DNA from: Aporrectodea caliginosa
Taxonomy: Eukaryota; Annelida; Clitellata; Crassiclitellata; Lumbricidae
Assembly (NCBI GenBank): GCA_020284085.1
Contig: JACEVL010000154.1
Span: forward strand, 1,563,143-1,627,142
Reading direction: 5' to 3'
DNA: 64,000 bases
Shown: positions 44,031-54,716 of the stretch, in pieces
Numbering within the stretch: position 1 is the stretch's first letter
Layout of the letters: every line of letters starts with the position of its first letter
Translations under genes and position numbers: made by a program
The notes under the pieces: model-generated
The model's database searches: none
Seen by the model: the letters and a program-made list of their open reading frames with translations, nothing else
What the model was told of the DNA's origin: nothing

Positions 44031-45068
44031 CACTAGGCAGCCTACTGTATTATTCAGCTTAATACAAGGTGCCAAAATAGACATGACTCACTGTACACTT
44101 ACGGGCGTTTCTCCTAGTTTTTGTTCTATTATTGTATGTCGTGTGAGGGTTATTGTCATCCAATCTTTTCCCCTGACTCCAGTGAATTAATTGTTTTGGC
44201 CAAGTCTCTTTGGTGTATGGCATGTAGCCTACTGCTGATGTGAATTTAGGTGCGCATTACTAGTATTACATTGACACCTATATAACTGTCTGTAGCAGAT
44301 GTTGTTTGCACAGTGCTACTATTGTGCTCGCAGTTTTCATTTTCAATCACTTATTGCTAAGTAAAAAGTTTCTTTAAATTTTAAATCAGTTTATTCAGTT
44401 TACGCCTAGGCTATCACATAATCAACACACAGTTTACAGTGGCTGCAGGAAGGGGAGCGGGGGAAGTTGCTCCAATGACTTTGGGGGATAGACGCCTCTG
44501 TCTATCACATATATCCCGCCGCGTTATGACCTGCTATCTTCATATAATATGGGTCTATTGGTTAAGCCACGCGGCTAAGCATGTATAGGCCTACATTAGG
44601 CCTACGTTGTACATTTAGGCTATAACGAAAGCAGAGCTTTTGGAAAATGTAAATGAGGCAAAAAAAACCTTTTGAAGCATTGTATATTTGATTATTTCTT
44701 CTGTTCTTTTGAAATTTTATCGAATACTTTCATGCTTAAACTGCTGTTACTCATGTCTTAAATTAGCAAACACAGTCTTGCCCCTCTACCCTACCAATGT
44801 TTCTTAAATGCTCAGACGTTCTTTCTTCAAGAAACGCCCCAAAACTCACTATTCTCACAGGCTTCTAAACATCTGAATGTCTAACTGTTCTTCATCTATA
44901 TGTCAACTGCATGACTAACCAAGCCTCAGAATTAACATTTCTCTTTGACTTGAGCATGTTAGGAATTGTGTAATAAAATTAATTATTATGATGCTACCGA
45001 TCTCTACGGTGCTCGTGTCTCTTATCAGCGGCTGCGTCTCTATATATCGCTGTGTCCGTAATCCGTAA
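44031..45068. other. Non-coding region without recognised gene
   Basis: AT-rich with three nearby AGGCCTA words at 44585-44610. The fragment CAGTGGCTGCAGGAAGGGGAG at 44440 may be a decayed MITE end. Nothing else is supported. Confidence 0.45.
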
Positions 45069-45084
45069 TTCCGTATACACTATA

Positions 45085-45505
45085 CAGGGTCGAATTAAAG
45101 GGGGTGCTAAGTGCTGCAGCACACGGCCCGCAGTTTTGAGGGGCCCGCATTTTCGGAAGTGAAGAAGTTTTTAATGTGCTTGTTATTAACGTACTGTTAA
45201 ATCTAGCGAAAATGCTGCAACTTAAATAAATACGAAGTCACAATTAATTTAATTACTTAGGACCTACAGAGGCTACAGTTATTTACATGACACTATAGGC
45301 TATTCATTGCTTGCACAGATAGTAATGTAACGTTAATTGCGTATTGTGTCTTTAGGCAGTAACGGTTAATACTCACTAGTAAGCAACTATTACTAAGCAT
45401 GTTATAAATATGTGCGTGGTGGACCGGTGGTTGTCAAGGGGTGCCTTTAGAAGGTAATCAGTTTATGACAGCACCCGGGCCCGCACTAACCTTAATGCGG
45501 CCCTG
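45085..45505. mobile_element. hAT-like MITE, displaced 8-bp TSD
   Basis: About 421 bp from CAGGGTCGAATTAAAGG to CCTTAATGCGGCCCTG. The flank TCCGTATA directly follows the right end (45506-45513) and occurs at 45070-45077 on the left, separated from the element by seven bases. Ends resemble those of 58800-59088. Confidence 0.65.
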
Positions 45506-46265
45506 TCCGTATATAGCCTATATCTGTATTGATATTAACCTGCATGACGTGTCTGTATCCTGGCCTATAAAATTATATCTCTGTTTTTGTATTTCTCTTT
45601 CTTGGTATCTGAATCTCTGTATTTGCGGTTAGCTTTAGAAGTTATTTGATTGCACCATCTATATGCCACGGTGGCGCATTTGGTTTAATTGGTCATAAGA
45701 ATAAATATTCTTAGGTATACCAGTGACAGTGAATTAATGGGCTTCAACCTTTCAAATAGCTATGTAGGCCTATGTCTGTTCGACGATTGTTCGTTTATTT
45801 CCATAACACAACAGACAAAACGTTGTATAGGTGAACAATAACAGTTGTCAGTATATGGATATACTTATGGTTGAGTGAGTTAGTATAATAGTATATGTTT
45901 TTATACATGGATGTATCCATATATGGTTGAGCTTGTTTTTATACATGGCTACTTATATGGTTGAGTTTGTTATTATATGTTTTTATACATGGCTACTTAT
46001 GGTTGAGTTTGTTAGTATACATTCGTGGGATGAAGTTTATTAAGTCTATTGGCTTTATCGGGGAGGGTGAAGCTATGTGCCCTTTGCTGAAAGTTATATA
46101 ATGGCTGATCAGCAGGGGCCATGGCCCATGGAGGACGATCATTGTCCTAGAGACCTATTGACGGCTCTGAACAGAGCGGCGTGTATATATTGTGATAATG
46201 TTTCAGCCGTCGGAACATCAGGATGTAAACAGCATGTTCATGAAGACTTCGAGGCAGATCCACAG

Positions 46266-46267
<2 letters not shown>

Positions 46268-46334
<67 letters not shown>

Positions 46335-46355
46335 GTATATATGTATATATATATA
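46268..46355. repeat. (TA)n microsatellite
   Basis: TA array with a few GTATA interruptions toward its right end. Confidence 0.97.
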
Positions 46356-46412
46356 AATGATATGCTTGCGAAGTCACGGGAACCAGCTTATTTAAAGGCG
46401 CTAAGTCAAACC

Positions 46413-47618
46413 CATAGGCGTAACTTTCTATTGTGACGGTGGTGTCCGGTCACCACCACTTTTAAAAGTGGTGGTGATAGTCACCACCACTTTTGGTCCT
46501 GCAATGAAATATATTTTTTAACATGAAAGCATTTTGCTGTCTCGCAATGGCGGCAATGCTGTACACACTACCTTACTTACATAATATTATGTTTGGTTTC
46601 ATAATTTGGTGATTTCGTGAATTTTGCTTCTATAAAAGGTCAAATTAATTATCAAATTCATATGGAAAAATGGATCGATTCATTGTAAAGAGACCGCGAA
46701 AGGTTATAATTGTGCATGCAATGTATCATGTTTCGGTGGTAGGCTGTAAGCTCTAACTGCAGTCTATGGTCATTTGGCGGGTAAAACCGTAGTTTAGGCT
46801 GGTAAATTATTTTATATTGTCAATTTAAAATGGAAGCTGGATCGAGGAAAATAATTGTTGGTCTAAATGGAAGTTGGATTGAGAAATTAATTCTTTGTTT
46901 AAATAGAAGTTGGATTGATGTAAATTATTGTTTCCGTAAATAGAAGCTGGATTGATTAATCTAAGTATTTGCTTAAATAAAAGCTGGATCGATGAGGTTT
47001 TTTGCTTAAATAGAAGTGGTATTGATGAAAACAATACTTGCCTATAGAGAAGCTGGATTGATGAAAAAATTATTAGTTAAATAGGCCTAGAAGTTGGATT
47101 GATGACAATAATTCTTGCTTAAACAGAAGTTCGATTAATGACAAAAATTTATCGTTAATGGAAGCTGAATTGATGACAATTATCATGGACATTGGTAGCC
47201 TACTTAGGCTACTTGCCAGCGTGAAGCACGGCATTAAAGACATTAAAATAATTTACCAACTTAAACTAACGGTACGGGATAACAATTTACCGTTGATAAT
47301 AACTATTGGTACCATAACGTCTGCTATTGATAGAATGATAGTCCCGTGGTAGCCTAACGAGTAACGATATTCATTTAAAAGCCGCAGCAGCAGCCGGACG
47401 ATGCGTAGCGTGTCTCTGAGGCTTCGACGCTGCCTGCAGTCTCTTTCGCAACTCTAATTAGAACACCATCAAACGCTCTCTGGACAACCTCTGACTTAAC
47501 GCAGCGCGTGTGAATAAGCTAGTGTCCTGCGCTTAGCGAGCGTTCCAGTAGTAGGCCTACGTTAAAAATTAGGCGGAGATTGGTCACCACCACTTTCTGG
47601 GGCAAAGTTACGCCCATG
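46413..47618. mobile_element. 1.2-kb non-autonomous element with internal minisatellite
   Basis: Ends CATAGGCGTAACTTTC and inverse CAAAGTTACGCCCATG, with GGTCACCACCACTTT just inside both. The flanks are near-duplicates: AGTCAAACC on the left, AGCAAACC on the right. The middle (about 46830-47180) is a degenerate tandem repeat. No ORF is supported. Superfamily undetermined; an 8-bp duplication would suit hAT. Confidence 0.75.
46830..47180. repeat. Degenerate minisatellite, unit about 38-42 bp
   Basis: Around nine units of the type AAATAGAAGTTGGATTGATG followed by an A/T-rich spacer ending in CTTGCTT. Units vary in length. It lies inside the element 46413-47618. Confidence 0.8.
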
Positions 47619-47854
47619 AGCAAACCTGTATATACTTCACTTGCACTTTGTCGATTTTTACATATCTTCATTCGTTTTGGACTAGTTATCTGCACTGATG
47701 ACATATATAGTGTTTTTAGTTCTCAGTTTTATCATCTTTACTAGTATAGGTCATGGGCAAGTTAGCCCTTACCTCCAGGTGTTGGTTGGGTCAGCTAAAT
47801 GTTGGAATGCACTATTGGTATACTTATATCCGAATATACTGCAGTCATGTACAA

Positions 47855-48071
47855 TATAATAATAATATTTTCGTTTTTTGAAACAATCCGGTTGACAAAC
47901 CGCAACCGGTTACAGTGTACAAATGACAGAAGACATAAATCTTATCTACTAACAGAACAGACAGCCTGCAATACACGGCGCTAACAGCAGCCTACAAAGC
48001 ATGTCCGCCTACGGGACTCAAACTCGGTACCTCTCGCTCTCTATGCCAGTGTGTCATCCAATGCGCTATCG
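47855..48071 (-). mobile_element. tRNA-derived SINE, family A, copy 3
   Basis: The minus strand reads ATAGCGCATTGGA (box A), GAGTTTGAGTCCCG (box B, two changes), the conserved body and AACCGGATTGTTTC, then an ATT tail. It is close to copy 1. Confidence 0.87.
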
Positions 48072-48280
48072 TATATATTTAAATAAAAGAAGCATTGCCG
48101 CTAATCCATATAATATATACAAAAAACTATGATTCAGGTCTGCATGCATGCCTGTATACACAGCCAAGTTCATCGTGTTCACTTCAGGGTCAGAAGCTGC
48201 AGCCTGCATTGTACCACTTGATGACAACTGCAATACTGCATCCATAGAAACCGCCATGGCCATGAGCGCATGCAGTGTGA

Positions 48281-48313
48281 CGCAAACGAACGTATAATAT
48301 ACGTTCGTTTGCG
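48281..48313. repeat. Perfect 15-bp palindrome touching a transposon end
   Basis: CGCAAACGAACGTAT, three bases AAT, then the exact inverse. Its last four bases overlap the start of the inverted terminal repeat of the element at 48310-50837. Confidence 0.9.
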
Positions 48314-50837
48314 ACATATGAAAAGGGACCACTTAGCAGGTATTGGACTTATTCATACCACCATATTCAGCAAAAAATTCTGAAAATAATGATATTATAA
48401 TGTTACATGCTGGGAGTCAAATTGATTTATCTGTAGATTTTAGAACGTGAATTACCCGAAATATGCGATTTTCGGTAAAAATCATTTAAAGTTAAGAATG
48501 CCCACAGCATATCCATTTCTTGGAAGTTATACAGCTGAGCATTTATTTCAGCTCAGTGTAGCATATACTTCATAACGGAGTCCAGCACTTGAGTCAAATA
48601 ATAGGCAGTAAAGAAATTTCTCAGTGTTTTATTGCCATAAAATGGCTTTTTTTCCTGAAAAAAATGAAAATGTCACCCTACACAAATGCAATAAGTCAGT
48701 GGCCAATAAATGAACAATCTGGCTGTCAAATGATAATCTGAAATTATCTCCAGCTGTAATGTGGAAAAAAGTACCAAAACTGGCTTTATACACTCAAATT
48801 ATGTTAATCGTCTTTATTAACAGAGCGACGCAGTGGACATGTAAAAATGCCATTGCGCACTGAATTCCGATGTCCAACTGCTTTGCAGTAGGAACAGGTT
48901 GGACTCTTGCGTTTGGCAACTGGGAGGCATTGTTCTTCAGCTTGCTCCACTACTATAGCATCTGATTGAGGTCTGATGATCGTAGCTGAAGGCTGAATCA
49001 TGATACTGTCTGCCGCTGGTTCCGGTGAAGCACTGCTGCATGCGTCTGGTTCTGGTTGGCAACCAGTCTCTGGAGCCGGACAGAGGATATCTTTTGCATA
49101 GTCTGGACAAACACTCTTGAAGTAAGAATGTGACACATACTTGCTCCCACCATCTTTGCAAGCATTCTGGTAACATCTGTAAAGGTGAGCTTTTGTTGTG
49201 AAGCTTGGTAGTATCATCAGGTCTGCGTTACTGAATGATGCAACACGACCTGGCAGAACGAGGCCAAAATGTTCTGCGTAATTCTGGATGAAGGTCTTCA
49301 CAAGAAACACTACTGCCGCATCAAATCCTTTCCTACTTGCAGTTCCGTGGACATTGCCATGGACCTTTGGCTCTAGTCCATTATTTCTGAACTGTTTTCT
49401 CACAGTCTTGAAAACTTTCAGACTGCAGTGAAAAACAAACAGGAACATTGACATACACACGGGTACTCCATGAAACATTGGCTGAAATCGACTTAGGACA
49501 CGTTCAGTCGACTTGTGCTTCGACTTCTCTCCTACTGTTCCAAAGTCACAAACATTAGTATTGAAAATTCCCATTAACATCACATGAAAGTGGTTGACGT
49601 GGTCAGAGTCATAATAATCCATTGCTTGACAATCCAAGCGTGAATGTAACAACATATCTTTGGAAAACTTATCATGGCAAAGCTGAGAACATCCACAACC
49701 ATCAAGAATGAACTGGTTAACAGCTTCATCTTCTTTGTTATGAAGCTCATCTGTAGGGCTGATGTCGATTGATATCATGCTAGTTCCGATGAGAGGTTTG
49801 TTAAATGCCGGAGTTTGTACGGTGTCAGCAGAACTGGTGGAAGCTGGAGTTGGTATAAATCCATCATCACTGTCACTTTCACTGTCGTTTTCAGAATTGT
49901 CACCCATCTCACAGAAATAATCCATGATTACATCTGTTGCCTCTGCCGGCATTGACCCAGAAATTCCACCAAACGAGTTCAGTAATTTGGCCACTTTACT
50001 TTCCATAGTACTGGTCTTTTGACTTTTTGCTATACGAAGAAAATTTACACATTTCCAAAATAAATCAATAAACCGCAAATAAACAGCATAAACCTGTAGT
50101 AATAATAATAGTTAAGCGAAACCAGTAATAATAATAGTTAAGTTGCTTCTAAGCAGCAGTATTATTATGCTTTAAAGTCATTGTGTTCGTCAAGCGATGC
50201 AATGAACTGGAATTTAAACCATTTCAGTGAGTTGAGAAAGACTGGTATTATTACTCATGTCGACAACTAGTTAGGCCCTAAGGGACTATAAAACGCAGAT
50301 GGACGTAAATCATAGTTCAGCCCGAAATAAAACAGTAGCACAATGAATTCTAGCAGTAATGATCGGCAATAATAAACATGTAATTATACCTGTTAGAACG
50401 ATGTTTAAAGTTGAACTTAATCGTTTTTATACAAAGAAGAGGTTCAAAATCGATTAAATCTGACAATAACTCTTCCAACTCGAAAACATAGAAAAAATAA
50501 CGCAGTATAGACTGGTATCACATTTCTTTAGCGCATTATTATAAAATTAAAAATGATAGCTGTTCAAACCAGCTTTAAAAATATCTTATTGCCATATAAA
50601 TACCTCGAGAATGGTGTTGCCGCGCTGTGGTCCCTTTTACCTGCGATCGTTTGAAATTTAAGAGAAATACTTCAAATATTCAATTTTCATAAACTATGTT
50701 ACTTCATTGATAGATTGAGGTGCCCTCTAGCGAATGCCAGTGAAAACCCGATTTCGATAGTTTGATGGGTGACCATGTTCAAACGCCTGTATCTCAGTAA
50801 CTAAATCCCGCGTTGTGGTCCCTTTTCATATGTCGCA
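48310..50837 (-). mobile_element. 2.5-kb DNA transposon-like element, 23-bp TIRs, one ORF
   Basis: Exact inverted ends of 23 bp beginning TGCGACATATGAAAAGGGAC (48310-48332 and 50815-50837) enclose one long minus-strand ORF. A second copy of the subterminal motif CGCGCTGTGGTCCCTTTT lies at 50621-50638, about 190 bp inside the right end. No clear target duplication is visible. The ends plus a single central gene indicate a transposon; superfamily not assigned. Confidence 0.8.
48804..50006 (-). CDS. Transposon-encoded protein with C-terminal zinc-knuckle-like motif
   Basis: About 400 residues if started at the second methionine (MESKVAKLLNSFGG); an in-frame ATG 24 codons upstream at 50078 is possible. 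Features in order: an acidic Ser/Asp stretch (ENDSESDSDDGF), a C-x-C-x3-C cluster (GCGCSQLCHDKF), FHVMLMGIFNT, a central region with KVHGNVHGTASRK, then FIQNYAEHFGLVLPGRV, a low-complexity Pro/Ala/Ser linker, and a C-terminal CSYCKAVGHRNSVRN...C motif. The VHGN...NYAE...LPGR block recalls N-terminal parts of uncharacterised transposon proteins in aquatic animals (recollection, not searched). I see no DDE triad. It may be a DNA-binding accessory protein or a truncated transposase. The frame is intact over more than 400 codons. Confidence 0.7.
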   Translation of the reverse strand: MESKVAKLLNSFGGISGSMPAEATDVIMDYFCEMGDNSENDSESDSDDGFIPTPASTSSADTVQTPAFNKPLIGTSMISIDISPTDELHNKEDEAVNQFILDGCGCSQLCHDKFSKDMLLHSRLDCQAMDYYDSDHVNHFHVMLMGIFNTNVCDFGTVGEKSKHKSTERVLSRFQPMFHGVPVCMSMFLFVFHCSLKVFKTVRKQFRNNGLEPKVHGNVHGTASRKGFDAAVVFLVKTFIQNYAEHFGLVLPGRVASFSNADLMILPSFTTKAHLYRCYQNACKDGGSKYVSHSYFKSVCPDYAKDILCPAPETGCQPEPDACSSASPEPAADSIMIQPSATIIRPQSDAIVVEQAEEQCLPVAKRKSPTCSYCKAVGHRNSVRNGIFTCPLRRSVNKDD

Positions 50838-51469
50838 TCACATATAACTGTTATCTGTATAGTCCGACTGATGGTGTCTTGTTTCCGCTGAGTATACAAA
50901 TGACGTCATGACGAACGATTGAAGCTCAACATGTCGTCTCTCTGTTCGTCCGAATTACATCCACAGTAACCAGGAATCGGTTGGGACCGGAACGCACCGG
51001 AACGGCGTTCCGGTTCTTTTTTGGCACATTTCGTGACATTATTTTCATCCAGTATTTTTTAAGATGGCGCCAGAAGCTGGCGTTGCGGTTCCTTTTTGTT
51101 TAAGGACGGGATCACTGACAGTAACATGCATCGTCATTGTACTTATCTGTAGAAACGTAATTTTCTACATCGACCGATTCGAGTTCAAGAGGGAGTTGAT
51201 CATCGGTTGGATGAGCCAGAAATCTAAACATAAACATTTAACAGACATCACATGATTATAGCGTTTTATGCTCTTTAAATATATACTTCTTTCAAAGGAT
51301 CCTTTCATACATAAATACATAAACACTGTAACACATACATGCATGTCGCATGCATATAATACGTACATACATGCATAGGCCTATATAGTACATACAGATA
51401 CATATACATCGGTCGGCTGAACCAAACAATTGTAAGGTGATTTCACATAATATTATATCAAATATATTA
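50838..51469. other. Non-coding region without recognised gene
   Basis: Includes GGAACGCACCGGAACGGCGTTCCGG near 50988 (a partial palindrome) and short ACAT tracts at 51300-51410. No gene is supported. Confidence 0.5.
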
Positions 51470-52140
51470 ATTCATTCATTTCCGGAGATTTATATAGCGC
51501 CTCTTCAAGAAGCCTACTCAGGCGCTTCCAGCCCAGCCACGGCCAAACAGAAAGGACTTAAGCAGTTGGTGAAAGCAGGCAATTTATTCCGGGGCAGTAA
51601 GCGTAACCTAAGCGAGAGCCCATTCCAAGTGGAGGGGCCAACAACCAAGAAGGCTCGACGCTGTCTGACCGAGGAGCGGGCCCGAGGGACCAATAGCTCC
51701 CCTTTAGTCGAAGAGCGCAGAGCTCGACGAGAGGCTAAGTCGGAAACCGGGCGACAGAGATCAGATAAGTATAGGACGGAGCACTACCAGTGAGACACCG
51801 CCAGACAAGTGCTGCTACCCTATAGGAGATGCGTTGCGAGGCAGGAAGCCAGTGCAATACATCACGCATATAGGCAGAAACCCTGGGCATATTTGGGAAT
51901 ATGACCATTGACCAATAAGCCGGTCAAGACGCCCTATTAAGCCAGATGGGTGACCAGCAAGAACCGAGCAACAATGATCAATTCTGCTGGTGACGAAGCG
52001 TGGACAAGTACCACAAGCATCTTGGGAGAGGGACCTCAGGACAACACGCAACTGACGGAGCTGGTAGTAACAACTTCGTGTGATCAGGTTGACGTGCTGC
52101 GAAAGACTAAGTTCTTGATCCAGTGTCACCCCAACGTCAT
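51470..52140 (-). mobile_element. 5'-truncated LINE, decayed
   Basis: The minus strand carries an RT end (51815-52140), a 3' UTR with TTCCAAG...GGGGCCAACAACC read on the plus strand, and the terminus GGCGCTATATAAATCTCCGG followed by ATGAATGA repeats. Same terminus as at 60165 and 33230. Confidence 0.7.
51815..52140 (-). pseudogene. LINE reverse transcriptase C-terminal fragment
   Basis: It contains VTLDQELSLSQHVN, SCYYQLRQLRVVLRSLSQDA, FVTSRIDHCC and SGLIGRLDR, the post-palm motifs of CR1/L2-type LINE polymerases. At least one frame break is implied between SLSQDA and FVTSR, and another after RLDR, since the later motifs shift frame. Nothing of the catalytic core is present. Confidence 0.75.
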
Positions 52141-52399
52141 GAACATATATAGTCAGACGTCAGACTCTGCATGCACTGCATTTTAAGCGATTATACTGAT
52201 GAAATGAAATGTGTGTAATCTGTCTGATTATGTTCCCGTTATTCAATCGTCGATCTATGTTGGCATGCGTTCTTCCATGTATTCAAGTATTCATCTTTAA
52301 CCTATAATTCCATGGCTTTTATATTTACCCCTTTAATCGTCTAGAAAAAGTACAAAAGGTATTATAGCAACGTATATATATATCCCTGTATACGCTCAC

Positions 52400-52679
52400 C
52401 TCCCTCCCTCTCTTCTCTTTACACCTTCCATTCCTCCAACACCATCTCCCTCCCTCCAGGGGTTGTCCTGCCGCTCCTGCGTCAATGAGTCGACGCTTTC
52501 TTCTTGCAAGCCTTGTCCAAGATTCCGTTGAAGATCGAAGGAATCGTCCTGGAAAAGAATTTCCACCGATTCGTCGTCGAAGGTGAGGCACGTGACTTCC
52601 GCCTCAGCCGATGGTTGTAATGGATTCTTTATCTTCAACAATGGTGATCCGTTAACGATTGTCAACGCCATTCTCCAAC
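52400..52679 (-). CDS. Possible internal exon of unknown gene
   Basis: A 280-nt open stretch bounded by a good acceptor (tgtctacacag) and a good donor (GAG|GTGAGC). The reading frame gives WRMALTIVNGSPLLKIKNPL, then an acidic TCLTFDDESVEILFQDDSFD, then EESVDSLTQ and a Gly-rich end. I do not recognise it and no flanking exon was found. It could be chance, but balanced splice sites and non-repetitive composition make it one of the few candidate host exons outside the lectin locus. Confidence 0.3.
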
Positions 52680-53007
52680 CTGTGTAGACACAAAATACAG
52701 CCATGGATATGCATGATGAGAGGCGTCAAAACCAGTCCATGCAGAGGGAAAGCCGTGTTTCAGTTTCCCATGCATCGTGCACATAAAAGTATATTGCATG
52801 TTCTCACACAGTCACTGGCGGATCCGATAGCATAGAGAAAGGACGTATACACTCACACAGTGAATCAAGAAATGTCTAAGGACGCTTTTATAGTTCATAC
52901 CTATATACTCGTCGGAACACTTAGTCGAAAAGTTCATTATTTCCTGTCGCCTTCATTCGATTTTTCCTCCCACTAACATTCCTATCATCCTATGTGACAA
53001 TCCCTTA

Positions 53008-53464
53008 GGGGCCGTCCATAAAGTACGTCACGCTATTTTTGACCATTTTACCCCCTCCCCTGTCACAAACTGTCACAAAACTCGGACCCCCCCCTAAAGT
53101 ACGTCACACTTTCAACATAGAAATAATAATACTTCCGAAAGCAAGGCTAATACATAAACAAGGATTCGCAACAGCATTATTACTAGCGCTCCTAGCGAGA
53201 GGAATCGTGAAAAACACATTCAGGAGATATGCATTTCATGCTATTTTGACATAAAACTAATTAAAATGTTTCAGAAAATTTTTGAAAATTATTTTTAAAG
53301 CTATGAAATTCTGATAAAAAAATAAAAAATTAATTATAAATAAAATTATAAAAAAAATAAATGTGTGACGTCACACATGGCCTGACCCCCTCCCCTGTCA
53401 CAAACTGTCACACTTTCTTAAACCTTCCCTCCCCTGGAGCGTGACGTACTTTATGGACGGCCCC
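53008..53464. mobile_element. PIF/Harbinger-like MITE, TTA target duplication
   Basis: 457 bp from GGGGCCGTCCATAAAGTACG to the inverse ending GGACGGCCCC, flanked by TTA on both sides. CCCCCTCCCCTGTCACAAAC recurs near both ends. A 3-bp TWA duplication fits PIF/Harbinger. A related end is at 42811, also followed by TTA. Confidence 0.8.
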
Positions 53465-53467
53465 TTA

Positions 53468-54640
53468 TACGGTTTACTTACGTTCGTGCTTGAGTGTAGG
53501 CTATACCTCCAACTATCATTCAGTTTACTTTCGCTCCTTTGCTCATCTGACGTTGACAGTTGACACTGTAGCAACATCCATGATTACAGTCAGACCTGCC
53601 TGAGCTTAACTTATGTGCAAGCCTTTACAGTTTACACATAGATGCATGCATATGTAGGCTATACCTCCATGGGTTCAACGTTCACTGGATCTCTTAAAAG
53701 AATTGTCTGCCATGCAATGGCCGACATATAAATACCAAGGCTATAGCACGTTTATTGGGGTTTATATAATACTGCAGAACGATTTTTTAATTATCATATG
53801 CAAAGGGTCAAATTAAATGCATATATGACTCGCAGGGACCACTCAGAGAAATACCTTCGCCAATAAAGCTTCAGATTTCTGACGCGCTATAGCTATGGAT
53901 CGGCGTCACTGCAGGAGTACTTCACATTGTGAAGTTCACAACTCAAAACCGCGATGATATAGATCGATTTGAAAAGGTGGCATAGGCTGAGTAAAGGTCG
54001 CTTCTTCGTCTTCACCAGCATGCGTATACGCTAGAGTGCTAGACTCCTTCCCCTAACTCTCCGGCATGTGTAACATTGTGTATACAGGTCATATATCTCT
54101 TAGCCAAAGATGCATTGCAGAGCTCGACCAGAAATGGCTGCAGTTTATTAACAAATTACTTCAAGTGTAAAGTCGGGATGTGCAGCCATATTCTTCTTGT
54201 ATATTCTTGTAAGCCTATTCACACATTCATATTTAACTAATTGCATGCATGGCTTTTATCGTATTCACCTATCACGACTTTCCTCTTGAAAGAATTTTTT
54301 AATAAATTACTGATATTTTGGTCCAGCTCCGCAATCCATCTTTGGCTGAGAGAAACCTACCGTGTTATAGCGACATCATTTTCCTTAACCTCGGCATATG
54401 GGGGGGGGTCTGCGTGGCCAATACTCTCCCTCGCCGTCGGATCTTCCCGTTCATGACAGTGTACTCGTCATAGTTTTGTTGGCTGAGAGTTGGCTGAATT
54501 GCCGGTGAGCTAAAAGCTGACATTTAAAATTTGCTATTTGCTTAGTGCAACTTCTCTCTTAAACTCAAACTAGTGGCTCTTTCTTATGAACAAATAATTA
54601 TTTGGTGTAATAAATTCTGAGTTTGTCCTGCAGAATTCCG
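53468..54640. other. Non-coding region without recognised gene
   Basis: Mixed-composition sequence; short frames have no motifs. No bounded element was identified. Confidence 0.45.
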
Positions 54641-54716
54641 ACTCCGGTCGGGTGCCCCTTGTAAGCGGGGTCCCCATGCTAAATAATATTGAGCATACTG
54701 GTTAATCCGGCCCTGG
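54640..54716. repeat. MITE right-end fragment
   Basis: It ends GGTTAATCCGGCCCTGG, matching the right end GGTTAATCCGGCTCTG of the hAT MITE at 58800-59088. The left end is lost. Confidence 0.6.
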
